Shown piece by piece: positions 13,201 to 25,198 of a DNA stretch of 64,000 nucleotides (within the stretch, counting starts at the first letter, position 1; each line of letters begins with the position of its first letter). This DNA is from Naematelia aurantialba. Taxonomy: Eukaryota > Basidiomycota > Tremellomycetes > Tremellales > Naemateliaceae. The position numbers and the translations under genes were made by a program. Location: contig JAKFAO010000005.1 of NCBI GenBank assembly GCA_021527695.1, positions 124,001-188,000 of the forward strand. The letters are read 5' to 3'. Under the pieces are notes generated by a model. It was not told the DNA's origin and made no database searches. It was given only the letters and a program-made list of their open reading frames with translations.

Positions 13201-14676
13201 GACGACGATATGGCTGAGGGTGAGAGCGAGTTTACACGACTTGAAAGGGTAGGCAAACTGATATAACCAGGCCACGTTGAAACGGTTACAGCGAGCGCGG
13301 AAGAGTACCTCACAATGGTCGCCGCTGGTCTGACCGGTACCACACCACACATGATCAGCGCTACCATAAATGCGCTTTCGAGGCTTGTCTTTGAGTTTAG
13401 GAGTGAGCAGTTTCGTACAAACAAATCCTTTTGCTCACTCGGGCTAGCATCGCTGTCTGACTCGACACTCTCTGAGCTGATCTCGACGGTGGCTGTATTC
13501 GTCGCTTCGAAGAATCGAGAAATCGTCAAATCTGCTTTGGGATTCATCAAGGTCGCTGTCGTCGCTCTGCCGGCTGTCACCATGCAGCCACATCTCCCCA
13601 CTCTCGTTCCGGCTCTCCTCGGATGGGTTCACGACCACAAAAACCACTTCAAGAGCAAGACCATCCATATTTTTGAGAGGACGATCCGCAAGTTTGGCTT
13701 TGACGAGGTGTACAAACATGCCCCTACTGAAGGTGGAGAGCGCAAAGTGCTTGATGGTATACGGAAGCGAAAAGAGAGAGCAAAGAGGAAGAAGGCTAAA
13801 GCGGGAGACCAGGATGAAGAGGAAGAACCAGTAAGTGTTTCTGGTCTCTTGAGAGAATCAGCTGATCCGCGTAGGTGCAAAAGACTTCTTCGGGCAACGC
13901 TTTCGATGATATCTTGTACAATTCGGACTCGGATCTGTCAGACGATGACGATGGGGAGGACCCCGGTAGCCGAAGACCTATCAAGCCTTTGGGCAAGAAA
14001 GGTAAGAAGGACATCCATGCCTCGTACATCCGTCACGAAGGAGATGAACCGATGGACTTGCTCTCGAGATCCATTGCCGGTGGAGTGTCCAGTAAGTCGG
14101 TAATATTGTATTCTGGGCTGTTCTGACTCCTGCATAGCTTTGGATCCTCACAACTCTCAGCGAAAGCGAAAGCCAGGACAGGATGCAGCCCATTTCAAGA
14201 CGGACAAAGCTGGAAAGCTCATCATCCCCGCCGACAGCGATTCCGAAGGCCATGACGAGGTAGACGTGCAAACTCGTCTTGCAGGAAGCGCGTTCAACGC
14301 TGCCACTCGCGGAGTCGACGGTGCGACCAGGGACGCAAGAGGTAATTTGCGTTTCAACAAGAACACCAAGCGGACGCGAGAGGAAGAGAAGGAGTTTGGA
14401 CTGGATCTTGACGAGCCTGAAAAGAAGGTTGGAAAGAAGAAGAGGGAAGTCGGACGACTCGGAGAAGAGTTCCGAGCCAAGGTTTGTCAAATATCCCATC
14501 CTATCTGTGTAGACGGCGGGCTGACGGTGGACTCACAGCGTGCTGGGGGAGATATCAAGCGGCAAAGCGGACCCGATCCGTATGCGTACGTCAGCCTTGG
14601 TCAAGCTGCAGGACGTAAGAAGGGTCAGCAGTCAAGAATCAGCTTGACTAATAAGAAGAAGGGCTCGAGGGGATAG
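10232..14676 (+). CDS. RRP12: Ribosomal RNA-processing protein RRP12 (HEAT-repeat, NUC173 domain)
   Basis: A karyopherin-like HEAT-repeat protein needed for export and maturation of both pre-ribosomal subunits. The product, about 1,300 residues from around ten exons, is made of amphipathic helix pairs. The family signatures are 'PGRAHLLPLIRSHV' followed by 'LAYFAKYFRPLSERLF', the NUC173-like central block, and 'RKFGFDEVYKH' followed by 'IRKRKERAKRKK'. The C-terminus is acidic then very basic and ends NKKKGSRG, typical of the family's nucleolar tail. ATG 10232 gives MEPPEETFAVEL and is the first in frame. An apparent frame change near 12,000 is resolved by an intron with donor gtatgt near 11,900 and acceptor ccagcag near 11,946, so the gene is intact. 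It lies 211 bp upstream of the next + strand gene. Confidence 0.92.
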
Positions 14677-14887
14677 CTTGTGATGTATAGCGGGGACGAT
14701 ATGTATGCATCTTCACGTATGACAGTACCACAGGCATAGCTCTCGGTGCGAGCGGGCGGAGCGACGTGGCATTTTTGGAACCTCCTTATCACGTCCCCCT
14801 TTCTTCGTCCTGACTTTGCAATGGATTGTTGCTGGTTATTGTCAACGATTATCAGAGCGATATCTGAACGAGCGAGAGATACCTGGC

Positions 14888-17800
14888 ATGGCAGCGACTG
14901 GGGCCGGTCAAGCGACTCAAGCTGTCTTGCAGGCGTTACATACATTGTACCACGACCCCGACTCGAGCTCAAAAAAGAGGGCGAATGAATGGTTGGAGGA
15001 GTTTCAACATAGCGTATGTTGCTTGCTGGGCCTGAGTCTACAGGGGGTAAAAGAGCTGAGACGGTGGAATTGATAGGTGGAAGCATGGCAGACATGTCAT
15101 ACGCTACTCACGAGCCCAGAGTCACCATTAGAAGGGCGCTTGTTCTCCGCGCAAACGTTACGAGCCAAAGTGAGTTTGTTGTCCGAAGCAAACGTTCGGG
15201 AGTCGATGCGCTCGGGCCAAGCTGCTCCGGCAATATGGACAGACTGTCCTCATCCTGTTTGGCAGCAGGAGTGCCAGTGGGGCAGCTAATTGGCGGCGGT
15301 ATGGCTGACGAAGGGCGCGCTTAGATCCTGTACGACCTCCCTCAACTACCTCGTGATCAGCTCCCTCCTTTACGCGACTCCCTTCTTAGCTCCCTATCTC
15401 CTCTCACCCAGCCCGGCGCCCCAGCAGGATCTCGCGCGGTACTCACACAACTATGTTTGGCGCTGTCGGATCTGGCACTGCAGATGCCAGAGTGGCCAGA
15501 TATCGTCGCGGGGATGGTCGAGCACTACGGCAAGGATCCTTCGACCGTGACCATTCTGTTGGGATTCGTAAAGGCACTTGTGGAAGAGGAGGGACACCCA
15601 AGATTACCCATATATGTTAGTGTTGCCTCGGTCGCCTATCGACGAATGGAACGAGGTACGCTAATGTTGGCAGAGTAATGAAGCTCGGGCATACGTCGCG
15701 GATCTCCTTGGGAATGCTGCGGAACACGTCACTGGGATTTTGAGCATGTACATCCAAGCTGCAGGTGAGCTATCATTGTGAAGCGCGGACTGATCGTGTA
15801 GGCATCACAACCGCAATCCAGATCGCCGTCTTCGATACTCTTCGAAGCTGGCTCATAGGAGGCTACATCGTACCGACACAAGTCGCGCAGACTCCCCTCT
15901 TCGCCGCCCTGTTCGACGCGCTTGCATCAGATCAGCTGTTCGATTCGGCTGTAGACTGTCTTTGTGATCTCATTCACGAGACACAAGAAGTAGAGGACAA
16001 CGTTCAGGTGGTCGAGCAGATCGTTCCGCGGCTGTTAGCTCTACGTCCTCAGCTAGAAGCACACAAAGAGGATCCCGATCGGATACGAGGGTACTGTCGA
16101 CTATACTGCGAGGCTGGCGAGTGCTACAAAGACCTCATTGCGCGGCATCTGGATCTCATACCGCTCGTGGAGGCCATCCTCGTCTGCTCCGAATACCCCG
16201 ACCTCGACATTGTTCCTATAACCTTCAACTTCTGGTACACGCTTGCGCCAGCCGTAGAAGCGCATGCACTCGAACCCTCCTTTACCCCCCTCCTCGAGGC
16301 TTATGCCCGCCTGCAAACCGGTATTATCTCCCACCTCCACTTCCCTCGAGACGACGAGCCCCAGACTGCGCAGGAGCGCGACGAGTTCCGGCTCTTCCGG
16401 CACCGCATGGGTGATACCCTCAAAGATTGCTGTCATGTCCTAGGGGCACCGGCGTGTCTGCGAAAATCGTACGATCTGGTCATTGCGGCCTTGGAGAAAG
16501 GCTCTCCGTCATGGCAGGAGATTGAAGCACCGCTTTTCTCCATGCGCTCCATGGGCGCAGAGGTCGACCCAGACGACGACGAGATCATTCCCCATATAAT
16601 GGAAATGTTGCCAAAGCTGCCCGAACATCCTCGAATACGCTATGCTGCCATTCTTGTTATTTCACGCTACACCCAATGGACAGATCGCCATCCGCAAAAT
16701 CTCGCATTCCAACTACAATACATATCCGCCGGATTCGATATGGCCGACGAGGAAGTGTCAGCAGCCGCGGCGCAGGCCATGAAATTCATGTGCCAAGACT
16801 GTAATCAGCATTTGGTCCCTTTCCTTCCACAATTGCATGCTTTCGTCAACACTGTTGGGCACAAGCTTGATCAAGCCGATATGGTAGAGGTATGTGAGGC
16901 GATCGGATACGTCATCAGCTCTATGCCGGCGGAGCAAGGAGCGCAAGCCTTACAACAATTCTGCGAGCCCCTTATTGAGCGCGTACGGGTCATTGCCGAT
17001 GACCCGGGAGAAGCTCCGAAACCAGAATTGCAGAAGGTTGCCGGTGAGTGGCCATCATGGATTTCTGGCAACGGGGCTAATCGAGTAGACGCTTTGGAGC
17101 AAATCGATGCTTTCCTAGCCGTCGTCCGTACGCTTGACCCTGTTCCTGAGCCGTGCTTCCCCACATGCCCGCTTGTATACTCGATTCTTGATCGTCTTTT
17201 GTCTCGTTACGCAAAATTCTATTTCATTTCGGAACGCGTTGGGTCTGTGATGCGACGCGGCTTAGCATTCTTTCCGGCACGCGCATTGGAGCCGGTCATC
17301 CAGCCCGTGCTAGAGCGTATGACTTCTGCATTTGGAACCACGGGCTACGCAAGCTATCTGTGGATCGTGGGCAAAGTCACAGCGAAACTCGGCGATTCAG
17401 CAAGAGGACCAGGAGGAGAGGCGATCGCTGCCCTGCTCGGCAGAGCATTTGAGGGGGTCACGTCGTCTCTGAGCACGACTCTGCAAACCAAGGTTGCGGT
17501 AGAGATTCCCGATGGTAAGCCCTACGCTGGTCATGAAGCTGACATCTAGTCATGGATGACTATGTGCACTGTTTGATGGCGTATCTAAATACTCTTCCTG
17601 CTGTGCTGTCATCCCCGGCCATCCCCCTCGCTGTTCGGCATACGCTGTCCGCCCTTTCGTTGCCCGCTTCAGAAACCATCTTCGCTTCCCTCGATACGTT
17701 AGCTGTCCTATCGCAACGGTTATCCCACGCGCAGTATCAGCCTGTTCTTCGGCCAGTGTTCGTTCAATATGGAGAGATCATTGTCGGCTTGACGATATCG

Positions 17801-18158
17801 GGGATTGTACAGGACTTTCCTGAAGAATCACTCGATCAGGTGCAACAGATTCTTGGCGCGACGTTGAGTTGTGCCGAAGCGGCCGTTGCTCAATCTTGGG
17901 TCAACAAGGCTGTTGACGGTCTACCAGGCAATGTTTTGCCTGCTGCAGAAAAGCAAAAGTTCGTAGGCGAGGTACAACAGTAAGTCGTGTCAGGCGATTT
18001 ACGAGTTGCGAATTTGCTGATGTCGTTTTCTCAGGCATTTGGCGATCCCCGGTACGGACAGGCTGAAGACTGCGCTGAACGATCTCGTACGAGCGGCGAG
18101 GCGTGCAAGGGAAAGGGGACGGCAATCGCGAAAGAGTCTTGGAGCAGGAGCGGACTAG
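14888..18158 (+). CDS. MTR10: mRNA/SR-protein import receptor MTR10 (transportin-3 type karyopherin)
   Basis: An importin-beta family receptor that carries SR-type RNA-binding proteins into the nucleus. The N-terminal helix pair reads 'LQALHTLYHDPDSSSKKRAN' then EWLEEFQHS, and the next exon starts 'VEAWQTCHTLL', close to the start of the family. The main exon (about 15,800-17,540) is a continuous run of HEAT helices; 'CYKDLIARHLDLIPLVEAIL' matches the conserved central part. The last exon, spliced at acceptor tctcag (18,034), gives 'NDLVRAARRARERGRQSRK' and a stop at 18158, the usual basic C-terminus. ATG 14888 (MAATGAG) is the first in frame. About 960 residues, normal for the family. Upstream RRP12 is on the same strand, and downstream begins the accessory cluster. 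Confidence 0.92.
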
Positions 18159-18738
18159 GCGGCTCTGGCGTCGGATGGAAGACGGAAGACCTGAACAAAG
18201 GGAGCATGTTTGTGTTGTTGTGGAGGCCGTCGGTGGGGATAGAGGCGTCTTCTGACACCGAAACGGCGGGAGCACGTGTGGGACGGACTTTGGTGATGCT
18301 TGCCGCAAAGGCCGTCAGGAGTCGATGACATTACGCACATTTTTGCACGGACGAACATCATGCATCTGTTACAGATTAGAGAACCGCAACGGCCGCCCTC
18401 GGCGATTGCAGAATACGGCAACGCCAAACGCTTCTGCTGACCCTAGCATGTAAAGAACGGCAGTGAGAACGGTCGTCGAGGTTTCGGATACGGTATCGGA
18501 ACCAAGCTTTGGTCTGGACGATCCTTTGTGTGAGATCCCCTGTATGGGTAAGAAAGACGCCGAATAGAAGATCTACGGGATTTGAAGGATGGTGAGCAGA
18601 TTGAGAGTCTGGGTCTTCGCTTTGTGAGCCAATCTGATTGAGATAGAAATTACGCGAAGTTGGCTGTTGAGCATATCCTTCATCTGCCCAATCCGTCTGT
18701 CTATCGTCTCGCCACTCTGAGGAAACGTGAGCCTGACC
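18159..18738. other. Spacer between MTR10 and cluster gene A
   Basis: No confident gene. On the minus strand short coding-like fragments with possible splice sites are present between about 18376 and 18735, but three different splice patterns give three different proteins and none is recognisable, so they are not annotated as a gene. No TATA box is evident in front of gene A, unlike C, D, E and G of the cluster. Confidence 0.5.
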
Positions 18739-20276
18739 ATGTCTTCTTCACCGCCGCCTAGTACTCGCACGTTGCGGTTCAAACCTAGCGCTCGCAGCCT
18801 CAGCATCGATCCTGAGCGCGCTGAGCGGTCTGTGCGGGGCTCTCTGCCCGTCGGGTCCAGGAGCACCTCGCAGCTCCCAGCATCCTCGTTGCCGAATTCG
18901 CCCATGTCCTCCCGGTCGTTTGAGCACACTCGTCTCAAGTAAGTCTGTCCGATTTGCCTTGATCCTGGCAGTACTAATATCGGCCTTCCGTAATATAGAA
19001 GTCCTGGCGGGCGTCAATTCGGCTCCTTTGCCGACATGTTCGGCCACACGTCACCTTCAACTCCTGCGCCTCCAACCAACAAACAGCTGCCAGAGCTACC
19101 GGCGGAACCCCAGAGCCCGTCACTACTGAGCCGACTTCCAGCCTTTTTCCACCAGCTCAAGAATATCAAGCGCAGTTCGATCAGACCGCGGTCCCGGAGC
19201 AACTCGCTCGTCCCTCCCACCGGGCAGGAGGCGCCGCGCGACCCTCGAAGTAGTTCTGGGTGCGTACTGTAGCTCCTGGACTGCGCAACGCACAGATCTG
19301 ACGACTTGGTGTACAGTTCCACATCCCCAATTTCTCCTCCCTCGCCGCTCGGAAGCAAGTCACCCACGTCAAGGAGGGGGCCACTGAGTCCCGTACGCAG
19401 CCGACTCCGCCTCAGGCCCAAGACTCCCCCGACGCCGTCTGATGGTGGCGAAACTTTGAGAGATACCAGTACGAGGGAGAGCCCGCATTCACGCGCGTCA
19501 TCAAACACTTTCGTGGGAGATACTGATTGTCCGCTCGAGAGTGATCGCAGTTTGGCGGAATCTGGATGTAGCAGGGACGGTGCGCAAGGGCGGCGCGGAA
19601 CATACGACCCGGCCGGGGAGCGTCCACCGTTCCCGCTGATTCAGGAAACGTGCGGTGAGTGGTCTGTGAGTAACGTTGGGGCTGTTGGCTGAGATCATCC
19701 TTAGCCACTGGCATAACTGCAATGACAGGGCCCGGCTGCCCGCAAAGTTTAGACAGACAATCAGCTGCGAACTCTCCCAGAGGCGTGACGTTCGAGCCGC
19801 ACCCGGTCGATAGACTGCACAGAACACGGGCTGCAAGTACCAGCGTGCTCGGCAAACAACGGTCACGGACAGCAAGCTCAGTGGATACTGACTCGAACAG
19901 CGGAAAATTCATCCTTACAACCGTCACAGAGACCGAACAGCCAGCCCCACGCTGGAGGATAGACAGCCAGACTACGGCCGGCCAAGGAACATTGAACCCT
20001 CGCCCACGCCGAGCCAGTGACTCGAGCGCTTATTCAGGCCGGGAAGACATCTGCCTCACTCTGAATAATACTGTCTCGTTCGATTCGACGCCGGATCCCC
20101 GTTTGCAGTTGGTGCCGCTCTCTTCCAAGGAGTCTACAGTACTGCCCTCAGCTTGCTCTAATTACCTCGTCGTGAGACCGTCGCGGCTTTCTTTCGGTGC
20201 CGACCAAGAAAGGCCACCCATTGAGGGCGACTCTGAGCAGCTGGTGTTTCCCACCCCTCCCAGATCAGTGCGATAG
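18739..20276 (+). CDS. Cluster gene A: Ser/Pro-rich disordered protein
   Basis: Not recognised. Four exons (18739-18938, 18999-19259, 19317-19654, 19705-20276) with introns of 50-60 nt keep frame and give 456 residues; the first intron contains a good branch site (gtactaat). The product is rich in Ser, Pro, Arg and Thr and looks disordered, apart from a hydrophobic-basic stretch in the second exon, 'SLLSRLPAFFHQLKNIKRSS', that could form an amphipathic helix. It starts MSSSPPPSTRTL, similar in style to gene G (MSSSSSSGLRTP). A short motif 'SFADMFGHTSPS' resembles motifs in D, E and G. SP/TP dipeptides are frequent, so it could be a substrate of proline-directed kinases (inference). First member of the + strand cluster. 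Confidence 0.75.
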
Positions 20277-20980
20277 ATAGGTGGGGAATTTGGGCTCGAG
20301 GATTCGCCGAAACCAAGGACCATGAGCACCCTCATATTCACATGCATCTGCTTCTCAAGAGCTCTTTGAGCCTGAATGATGCCACACCTGTTCATAACTC
20401 TGTCTCACTCAAGACGAATTGTTGCCCTAGCGCCACGCGTCCTTTTGTACCTCGTCTCGACACGACTACTCATACTTTCTTTTCCAGATAGTCGGGAAAA
20501 TTGGTGCAGTCGCGCGACATGCGATTCTGTCTCGGCCTCGGGTGCAGCTCGGACCAAGTTGCCTTCCGTTTCGTCTCGCTTCCACAAATATGTTTCAGGA
20601 GTACAGGTAATCCTTTGTGGATAAGCCGACCCTCTGGTCGCCGCTGTGTCGTTGCCCAGCGCCGCGTTCTGCTCCCAGACTTTAAGGGTTGCGCGCTTCC
20701 CACCGCGGCATGGGGACGAGATGCCGGTGTCTCTGTAAGCCAGATGGGTTCTTGCCTTGCTGGAGACTTCGGCAACCAAGACGAACTCCAGGCGAAGAAG
20801 TGTCGGCCAATCGCCACTATCTTGGCTCCTAGTGAGGGTGGTGTAGAATTGTGGTATATTTCATGGGGTTGAAGGCCAGTACGAAGGCTGCTTCTTCGAT
20901 ACAGTACTGATCGATCCAGGCCCCTTGCCCACTTCTGAACCTCCCAGAACTATTGCGAAGCCATCGAATCTCGCTTGGCG
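20277..20980. other. Spacer between cluster genes A and B
   Basis: Open frames on both strands are short and overlap one another without protein character or convincing splice sites. A TATA-like tatatt occurs near 20851, about 125 bp before the start of gene B. Nothing else is seen. Confidence 0.5.
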
Positions 20981-21923
20981 ATGACCGCAGTTTCTTTATT
21001 ATCTTCGCACCTTGCTACACGCGCCCGATCAGTAATGAATCTCGACTCTTCCAGTTCTATCTGTCATGAATCAGAAATCTCCACTCTGGTCAACACCCCC
21101 ACGTATGTTGAGCTCCGTAGCATCCCAACTTGCCCCGCGCTGCCTTGTCTCCTCCACAAGCTCCTCACTCTGTTCCCCTCCCTCTTCCCCCTCCCGCTCC
21201 CGCTCCCGCTCCCTCTCTCACCGTGTTTCATCACCCCTACCGTACTCGGAGCTAACTGGAACAGGAGCGAAAACCCGCTGAGCGATATCTCTGGTTGGAC
21301 AGACCCGTGCGCGTCCATTTATGAAGAGGACTCCATTTCACGGCGGTCTGATCATTCAGACGAGGGTGTAGAGGGCTCCATTTCGCGATGGTCAGACCAC
21401 TCGGACGAGGGAAAACATGCTTCGGCAAGGCGGAAAACAACCGTCACGAAGCTTCGGAACATGATGCGTTCTGAGACGCCCAAACATCATGAATCGCTGA
21501 CTTGTCCATCTCGGGCCAGGAAGCTATCCGCCTCGGCCTACGACTGTGCTCTGTAGGCCTGCCCCCATTGTCCAGTACTGAAAGATGACACCTACACCCA
21601 ATAGCGAGCGGGCTACTAGGGCCTCCAAGAGCTCTCGGAAATTACGAGATCGCTGGCCATCCTCCAAAGGCTTGAAAGCAATCACCAGCTTGTTCAGCAC
21701 CCAAATCCGATCAGACCAAGAACGGAAAATCGTACGTGACTGCTTGAGAATAATGTGTGCGGCTAACTCGGCACCTCCCAAGGATCGATTGCATGATCTG
21801 TACGAATGTCTCGACACGCCATTTGCCAGGAGATTCACTGTACCTGTGGATGAGTATTTTGATGACGAGACCACATCCTCCAGAAGTAGAAAGTCTATGC
21901 TGCGCATGCAGGGCTGTTCGTAG
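20981..21923 (+). CDS. Cluster gene B: Ser-rich protein with a 15-residue tandem repeat
   Basis: Not recognised. Exons 20981-21102, 21265-21552 and 21605-21923 join in frame to 242 residues. The first intron is long for this genome (162 nt) and holds a CCCGCT-type pyrimidine microsatellite. The second exon carries two copies of a repeat built on SISRxSDHSDEG. The third exon changes character: it is basic then mixed and may fold, with 'SKGLKAITSLFSTQ', 'QERKIVRDCLRIMCAANSAP', a DECLD-like 'LYECLDTPFARRF' segment and an acidic 'DEYFDDETTS' end. ATG 20981 (MTAVSLLSS) was chosen as the first in frame; MNLDSSSS at 21035 is an alternative. It does not have the five-base first exon of C-F. Confidence 0.65.
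21326..21415 (+). repeat. 45-bp in-frame tandem repeat, two copies, in gene B
   Basis: Codons 21326-21370 and 21371-21415 encode EDSISRRSDHSDEGV and EGSISRWSDHSDEGK. The two copies differ at about ten sites, most of them third-position synonymous changes. Confidence 0.85.
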
Positions 21924-22585
21924 CTCTTTTCAACAGGGTAATTGCGCACGCCCTAGTTGGTGGAGACCATATCATTTCTGGATGGACACTCGAGATTCGT
22001 GAGAGCCCACCATCGCACAAAGCAGGAAGCGGAGGGAAGAGCTTTACCCCAGACTGTTTAGGCTCACCCTATTAGTCCGGAAATCACAGGAGTTACACTG
22101 CCACTTGGTCCTGGCATCTTGCGCGCCGGAGCATGTTTAGCTGTCCACCACGGTCGCGGCCTTGTCTGTATACGCGTCTGCAGCGGCCCCTTTTCGTTTT
22201 TCTCATCCCGACGAGGAGGCTGAACGTAAAGGATGGTCTAGTCCGCTGTTGCGTGAGTGAGACCGGAGCTCCGGTCCCAAAAGGACGCAGTGTCTCTAAC
22301 TGCGATAGGATGAGGAGCTCGCGATGCGGCCTCACCCAGCCTGTCACAATCGCCTGGCTTTTGACGAAGGATGCGTGCTGTGCAGAGATTGGAGTGCTCC
22401 TTTTGAATTCCCACGCTATCTTCTGTGGACCTTCCTATGTTGTCCTTGCAACTCAGCATCGATAGTAGCCAGCACCGAAGAAGATATAAGGCAACTTGTA
22501 TGTGAACTGCATTTGAACCCCCAACCCTACTTGTAGGTCAATTCGAATCTAATCAGATCCTTCTCTCCACACATATCGCACTGTC
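21924..22585. other. Spacer with the promoter of cluster gene C
   Basis: No gene is seen. The right end is the promoter of gene C with a TATA box at 22493-22499. Overlapping open frames on both strands have no protein character. Confidence 0.55.
22493..22499 (+). promoter_or_regulatory. TATA box of gene C (gatataag)
   Basis: A TATA element lies about 92 bp before the ATG at 22586, within a stretch otherwise of average composition. D, E and G have comparable elements at similar distances. Confidence 0.6.
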
Positions 22586-23556
22586 ATGCCGTGAGTCGTC
22601 CAAACTCATATTTGCGTCCGCACCCCTAGATGATCACTGATTACTCTTCGTCTTCAATCAGACCGTCAAAGAAGTCAAAGGACCAGAACCCTCGATCGTT
22701 GGGACATGGGCCCAGTACGAAACTGTCTGCAGGAAGGCTGTGGGTTGGGCGCTCTGGCGCAATCTGCGCTGATTTGCGATCAGGTCTCTGGATCTGGATC
22801 AAGAATTTGGCGCGGAACGGACGACTTCCAATTCGGCTGATGATCCCACGAAGAGAGCGGGACAGACGACTTCAAACTCTGCTGGTGGTAGTACATTTGG
22901 GATGGTCGGTTGTGCTCAGCTATTTCCAAGCACCAAGCTAAGACTTTGCAGCCCTTGCGTAGCTCTCCAGAGCCGGTCCTGGAAATCGTTGAGGATCCTC
23001 GCCGGGCATCATGGAGATCAACCACGGCTACAATCGGCTCCAACAATTCCAACAATTCCACGAACAGCCCTTCAGGGTCGAGTACGCTGCCTGTGTTGGA
23101 TGGGAATGCTGATCATCGTTAGGTGCACTTCCAAACCGAAAGGATTTCTTTCAACCTCCGGTAAACCCCAGCGACGAATATCCTCCAAAGTTGTCATCTA
23201 GCCTATCTTTTGGTTCTTCAGCTTTTGCTGCGCACACAACTCGGCAACATGGGACCTCTTCCAGCGGCTTCCAGGGAAGAAGAGGGACAGATCCCTCAAC
23301 TGCAACGCCTAATGATGAGCAGCAGACAGACGATACTCCTCGTTCGAATACAAATCACTACCCTCTAAGCGTCACTCCTCGTTCGAATACAAATCACTAC
23401 CCTCTAAGCGCCGCGTCCTCCACCTTCCTCCCTGGTGCCCAACACCACAATCCCGCATCCCACTCCACTCGCTCTCTGGGAAGGCGTCCCGCTGGTAGTC
23501 TCCCTCCTCGGCACCCGCCACCTAGTGGAGCTCCCCCTCCGCCCCCATACATGTGA
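22586..23556 (+). CDS. Cluster gene C: Ser/Asn/Pro-rich protein, five-base first exon
   Basis: Not recognised. Five exons (22586-22590, 22662-22739, 22784-22904, 22952-23081, 23123-23556) keep frame and give 255 residues. The first coding exon is only ATGCC, then donor gtgagt; translation continues PPSKKSKDQN. Introns are 41-71 nt. The product is disordered: a basic start, 'RLSLDLDQEFGAERTTSNS', Asn/Ser runs (GSNNSNNSTNSPSG), a near-perfect 13-residue duplication (TPRSNTNHYPLSV/A) and a proline-rich end, SGAPPPPPYM. The frame in exon 3-5 is supported by composition, since the other frames give long but chemically random text. A TATA box lies 92 bp upstream. Second intron 44 nt, the shortest in this gene after the 41-nt fourth one. 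Confidence 0.7.
23335..23412 (+). repeat. 39-bp tandem duplication in gene C
   Basis: Units 23335-23373 and 23374-23412 differ at one base only (gtc versus gcc, Val to Ala) and encode TPRSNTNHYPLS plus V or A. In frame. Confidence 0.95.
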
Positions 23557-24392
23557 CGGAGGCAGATCTGGCTCGATCGGACTAGAGAAACTTGAATTTT
23601 TGCTTGTTCTTAGTTTATGCAGCCTTCATATACAACACCACATACGAGCCCAGCTTCTGAAGCAGGGCTGAATGACTGCTTTCTAGAATTGTATTCTGTG
23701 CGGCCAGTATGGAGGGTGTAATGTCGTGTGAATGCTTACGAGACGAGGCGTATTGGTTGCACCGAGAACACGGCTTCTGCCTCGGATCATGTATTCGCCA
23801 CTTTGTGCTTCCATCCCCAAAATGCTGGGTTGCAAGGGAAACAGGAAATGAAGTTTTCTCACAAGTGCATAGTGTGCGTGAGAGTGAATCCTTAGTATCC
23901 AGGGTTGTGGTTGTATGGAGAAGCAATTGTGAGTGTCTGTGGAGTGGGAAGTGAAGCATTGTCATTCAGAACCGGGAGGGGGTCGGATATTGTCATATAT
24001 TTATATCCACAGTCGGTCTTGGCGAGATAACACGGCGATCGGGCAAAGAAGCACTTGGGTCCACCCATCCCGCCATGTCAGTACCCGGCTCGGCCTGTCT
24101 TATCCGTGGCAAACGCACATCATTCCATGCTCTCCTACAATCGGCCAGAAAGGCAGCATCAAATTCACAGGCCAATCGCCCACGTTTCAGCTAGCAAGAA
24201 GAAGATCAGGCATTTCTTCCGTGGAAGTCCTCGATAAGTCGGAGTTGACTCGAGCAGAAGTGTCACAGCCATTTGAGGGCGAAGACTGCCCTATATAAGA
24301 GAAAATTGCCCACCCAAGGGTCGACCAATGTGAGCCAGTTTTTTTCATACAGCTCGCGGACAGAGTACCAACCACTTCAAACCTCTTGCAAC
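23557..24392. other. Spacer with the promoter of cluster gene D
   Basis: No gene is seen. The left half is 3' flank of gene C; the right end carries a TATA box at 24292-24299 in front of gene D. Confidence 0.55.
24292..24299 (+). promoter_or_regulatory. TATA box of gene D (ctatataag)
   Basis: A canonical TATATAA element lies about 100 bp upstream of the ATG at 24393. Confidence 0.7.
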
Positions 24393-25198
24393 ATGAGGTA
24401 AGCTGTTAAGCTAAAAACTACCGATAAACACGCACGAGCTGATAATCGAAGTTTCAGAAAGGACGATTCCAGCAAGACTAAACCCAAGCCTCACAAGATT
24501 CCCAGAGTGAGCAAATGACAACTGAACCTGGCTGATGTTCGCAAAGGGCCTGACATCTGCAACGTCTCTTGGCGGCCCAAGTTCACTGCTCCCTAAAGGA
24601 GAATCTTCGGCTGGAGCTACAGAACCGATACGAATTCGGTACGCATGAAGTTCCAGGACAGAGGGAAGACCGCTGATCCTTACAGCCCGAGTACATCATC
24701 CAGGCCCGTGAGTGCTTCCATCCAGATCGTATTTGGCTGAAAAATGCAGTCTTACTCCGGGAGGCATGTCGAGTGAGCATCTATGTGCGCTGGCAAGATG
24801 TGCTGAAAGGCTGCCGTAGGGGTCCATCCCGAGCTGGTGAGAGCTCCAGGACAAGCGTGCAGGGCAAAGCTGCTCGCACTGACAGCTCTGATAAGTCCAC
24901 CTGGGACAAAGCACCCCGCAGCGATGAGACAAAGAAAGCTTCTTCTGCGAACTTACCCGAACTTGATAGTTTCCTGGATTTGAACAGCTCTGCATCGTCT
25001 CTGGGACTGAGCGAGTCCCCAAGCAAGCCTTCCATCCCTGCGGGTCCCAGCCTCGGTGGATCCCGCCCTGCAACTACCGACCCTGCCAGTTCCAGCCCTA
25101 CGGGCTCCAGCCGTGGTGGTGCCAGCCCTTCGGGATCTCTCATTGGTCAATTTCCTGCGCCTCCTGATAGGTCGAAGAGCATAATGGAGGACCGATGA
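24393..25198 (+). CDS. Cluster gene D: Ser-rich protein, five-base first exon
   Basis: Not recognised. Six exons (24393-24397, 24458-24506, 24547-24638, 24686-24707, 24750-24772, 24820-25198) join in frame to 189 residues. The first coding exon is ATGAG, then gtaagc; the protein starts MRKDDSSKTKPKPHKIPR. Two internal exons are only 22 and 23 bases. The last exon is Ser/Lys-rich, contains 'LDSFLDLNSSASSLGLS' and ends with Gly/Ser/Pro repeats of the type SSPTGSSRGGASPSGS. No domain, signal peptide or membrane segment is visible. Coding is supported by six junctions that all preserve frame and by the composition of the last exon. Like C, E and G it has a TATA box near -100. Confidence 0.7.

Noticed and set aside
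18376..18740. Minus-strand coding-like fragments (for example ETIDRRIGQMKDMLNSQL and a hydrophobic tail)
   Set aside because: Three incompatible splice patterns give three different C-termini, the fragment runs antisense into gene A and no family is recognisable; too weak for a gene call.
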